Assembly: GCA_009785545.1 (NCBI GenBank)
Contig: WQWD01000006.1
Coordinates: 1 to 23,756 of the forward strand
Length of the DNA stretch: 23,756 bases
From: Treponema sp.
GTDB lineage: Bacteria > Spirochaetota > Spirochaetia > Treponematales > Breznakiellaceae
Direction of reading: 5' to 3'
Positions 22,528 to 23,756 of the stretch are shown in pieces. The number at the start of each line of letters is the position of its first letter. The stretch's first letter is position 1. The notes under the pieces are model-generated. The model saw only the letters and a program-made list of their open reading frames with translations, was not told where the DNA came from and did no database searches. A program made the translations under genes and the position numbers.

Positions 22528-23430
22528 ATGGACAAAAAAAACAACAACAATAATACTTTTTTGCATTATCTTCCATACAGTGAAGAAGATGAAAAACTAG
22601 GAATGCTCTGTACAACTGCCGGGTTTGTTAATGTCCCGCCTGGAGGAATATATCCGCCGCAAAAAAACGATCATCCCACTCTTTTTCGAACAGTAACAGA
22701 AGGTCGTACTCTGTCAGAATTTCAAATTGTTTATGTTACCGATGGAGAAGGGACATTTATTTGTGATGGTTCCACTTATCAAGTAAAAACCGGTTGTGTC
22801 ATGATATTGTTGCCGGGGTTAAAACATAGTTACAAACCACTAACGGAAACCGGCTGGAAAGAATACTGGGTTGGTTTTAAAGGCGATTATTTTTTACGAT
22901 TACTGGAAGAAGACAGGCTTTCAGTGGAACATATTTTTTTTGAAACAGGATTGCATGATTCTATTATATCTTCTTTTAACCAAATTTTTCATGAGGTGCA
23001 AAATCAGAGACCTCTCTATCAATTAAAAACCTGCGCATTAATAATGTACATCATAGCAGAAGTATTAACTCGAGAACGCCGGGAAGAGCAGCCAAATTAC
23101 TATGAAAAAATAGTAGCGAAGGCAAAATACATGATGGAATCAAATGCCTACAATGATATAAATCTTTCAGGAATTTCAGAACAATTGGGAATAAGTACTT
23201 CAAGATTAAATGAAATTTTCAAAACTTACACGTCAATGACTCCCTACCAATATTATATTCATACAAGAGTGCACAAGGCCGAAAAACTTTTGGAACAGGA
23301 AGATATTTCAGTAAAAGAAGCGGCATACAGAATGGGGTTTGAGGATCAGTATTATTTTTCAAGGCTGTTTAAAAATAAAACCGGAGTTTCTCCCTCTGAT
23401 TGGAAAAAATTCGCTTCAGGAAACGGGTAA
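22528..23430 (+). CDS. AraC-family transcriptional regulator, probable activator of the rhamnose operon
   Basis: A 300-residue regulator with an N-terminal cupin sugar-sensing domain (about 12-170) and a C-terminal double helix-turn-helix (about 200-296). The sensing part shows FLHYLPYSEEDEKLG, IVYVTDGEGTFICDG and ILLPGLKHSYKP. The first HTH is INLSGISEQLGISTSRLNEI. The second is ISVKEAAYRMGFEDQYYFSR, followed by LFKNKTGVSPSDWKK, the AraC hallmark. It is divergent from the rhamnose operon across 96 bases, the usual arrangement for an activator responding to L-rhamnose, so that role is inferred. The start at 22528 fits homologous N-termini of the FLHYLP type; no ribosome site lies at a workable distance and the promoter predicts a leaderless message. 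A poly-Asn run follows the start. An ATG at 22523 is out of frame. Confidence 0.92.
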   Translation: MDKKNNNNNTFLHYLPYSEEDEKLGMLCTTAGFVNVPPGGIYPPQKNDHPTLFRTVTEGRTLSEFQIVYVTDGEGTFICDGSTYQVKTGCVMILLPGLKHSYKPLTETGWKEYWVGFKGDYFLRLLEEDRLSVEHIFFETGLHDSIISSFNQIFHEVQNQRPLYQLKTCALIMYIIAEVLTRERREEQPNYYEKIVAKAKYMMESNAYNDINLSGISEQLGISTSRLNEIFKTYTSMTPYQYYIHTRVHKAEKLLEQEDISVKEAAYRMGFEDQYYFSRLFKNKTGVSPSDWKKFASGNG

Positions 23431-23483
23431 AAACCTTTTTAAACGGTTACACTTAACTGTCCGAAATATCTTAAAACGCCAAC

Positions 23484-23756
23484 CTACTTCACACGTTCGC
23501 GGATAGCAACGTTTACTTCAATTTTAAAACCTGAACCGAGTTCCATTGGGACAATAAGCGCTTCTACTTCGCCGAGGTTTGTGGAAACTTCCATGTTATC
23601 GCCGGTAAAGAGTGCCGGTGGAGTCAGGTCAAATTTGAAGCCCAATTCATGAAGTTTTGTTACCGCCTGAGCAGTAATCATGTTTGCAAGCTCTTGAATC
23701 GTAGCTTTGGCAAGCTCGTCAAGAGTTGAGAAATTTTCATTGTTCATTGCGCCTGC
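23484..23756 (-). CDS. cheX: Chemotaxis phosphatase CheX (5' end cut by window)
   Basis: Dephosphorylates CheY-P to reset chemotaxis signalling. The frame stays open to the window edge (codons GCA GGC GCA before the Met at 23747), so the N-terminus lies outside and that Met is probably internal; full CheX proteins are about 150-200 residues and only 91 are present. The catalytic CheX/CheC helix is visible in ATIQELANMITAQAV, with the Glu and Asn of the ExxN motif, followed by KFDLTPPALFTGDNMEVS. The beta-strands after it end in IEVNVAIRERVK. It is convergent with the AraC gene, with 53 bases between their stops that hold no clear terminator hairpin. Its presence supports a motile organism and, with the rest, a spirochaete. 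Confidence 0.85.
   Translation of the reverse strand, partial: AGAMNNENFSTLDELAKATIQELANMITAQAVTKLHELGFKFDLTPPALFTGDNMEVSTNLGEVEALIVPMELGSGFKIEVNVAIRERVK

Noticed and set aside
23431..23483. Terminator between the AraC and cheX genes
   Set aside because: AACC and GGTT flank an A/T-rich core, but the stem is only 4 bp.

Overview
The window looks like a chromosomal segment of a host-associated spirochaete, most likely a Treponema relative. The grounds are moderate G+C, a CheX-type chemotaxis phosphatase at the right edge, a secreted beta-rich protein of a kind often seen in treponemes at the left edge, and the style of the sugar ABC transporter and AraC regulator. The genus is an inference; no rRNA or other marker gene is present.

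Layout. (1) 1-990, minus: 3'-truncated secreted protein with fibronectin-III-like modules. (2) 991-1324: divergent intergenic region with a promoter for each side, a 146-nt long imperfect palindrome, and three direct operator repeats. (3) 1325-7411, plus: a DeoR regulator followed by E2, E3 and a fused alpha-beta E1 of a lipoate-dependent 2-oxoacid dehydrogenase. (4) 7413-8906, minus: an FGGY sugar kinase. It is divergent from (5) 9023-13556, plus: a PHP-domain hydrolase, an SrlD-like short-chain dehydrogenase with an extra N-terminal domain, lipoate-protein ligase (lplA) and lipoyl synthase (lipA). (6) 13563-22431, minus: an L-rhamnose operon, transcribed in the order ABC ATPase, two permeases, binding lipoprotein, mutarotase (rhaM), class II aldolase, isomerase (rhaA), zinc alcohol dehydrogenase. 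(7) 22528-23430, plus: AraC regulator divergent from that operon. (8) 23484-23756, minus: 5'-truncated CheX.

How it fits together. L-rhamnose is imported by the ABC transporter, epimerised by RhaM and isomerised by RhaA. It is probably phosphorylated by the FGGY kinase, then cleaved by the class II aldolase to dihydroxyacetone phosphate and L-lactaldehyde. The usual fused lactaldehyde dehydrogenase domain is absent from the aldolase, so the zinc dehydrogenase or the SDR may handle the C3 aldehyde or another intermediate. The dehydrogenase complex, with its own lipoate ligase and lipoyl synthase nearby, could oxidise the resulting 2-oxoacid (pyruvate is the simplest candidate) to an acyl-CoA. 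The PHP protein and SrlD-like SDR have no assigned place in the standard rhamnose route and are the least explained genes here.

Non-coding structure: a hairpin element between divergent promoters; 11-bp-phased operator repeats before deoR; G-rich heptad repeats in inverted pairs, once in frame inside the E2 linker and once between the binding-protein and mutarotase genes; and three genes whose predicted promoters leave almost no 5' leader.
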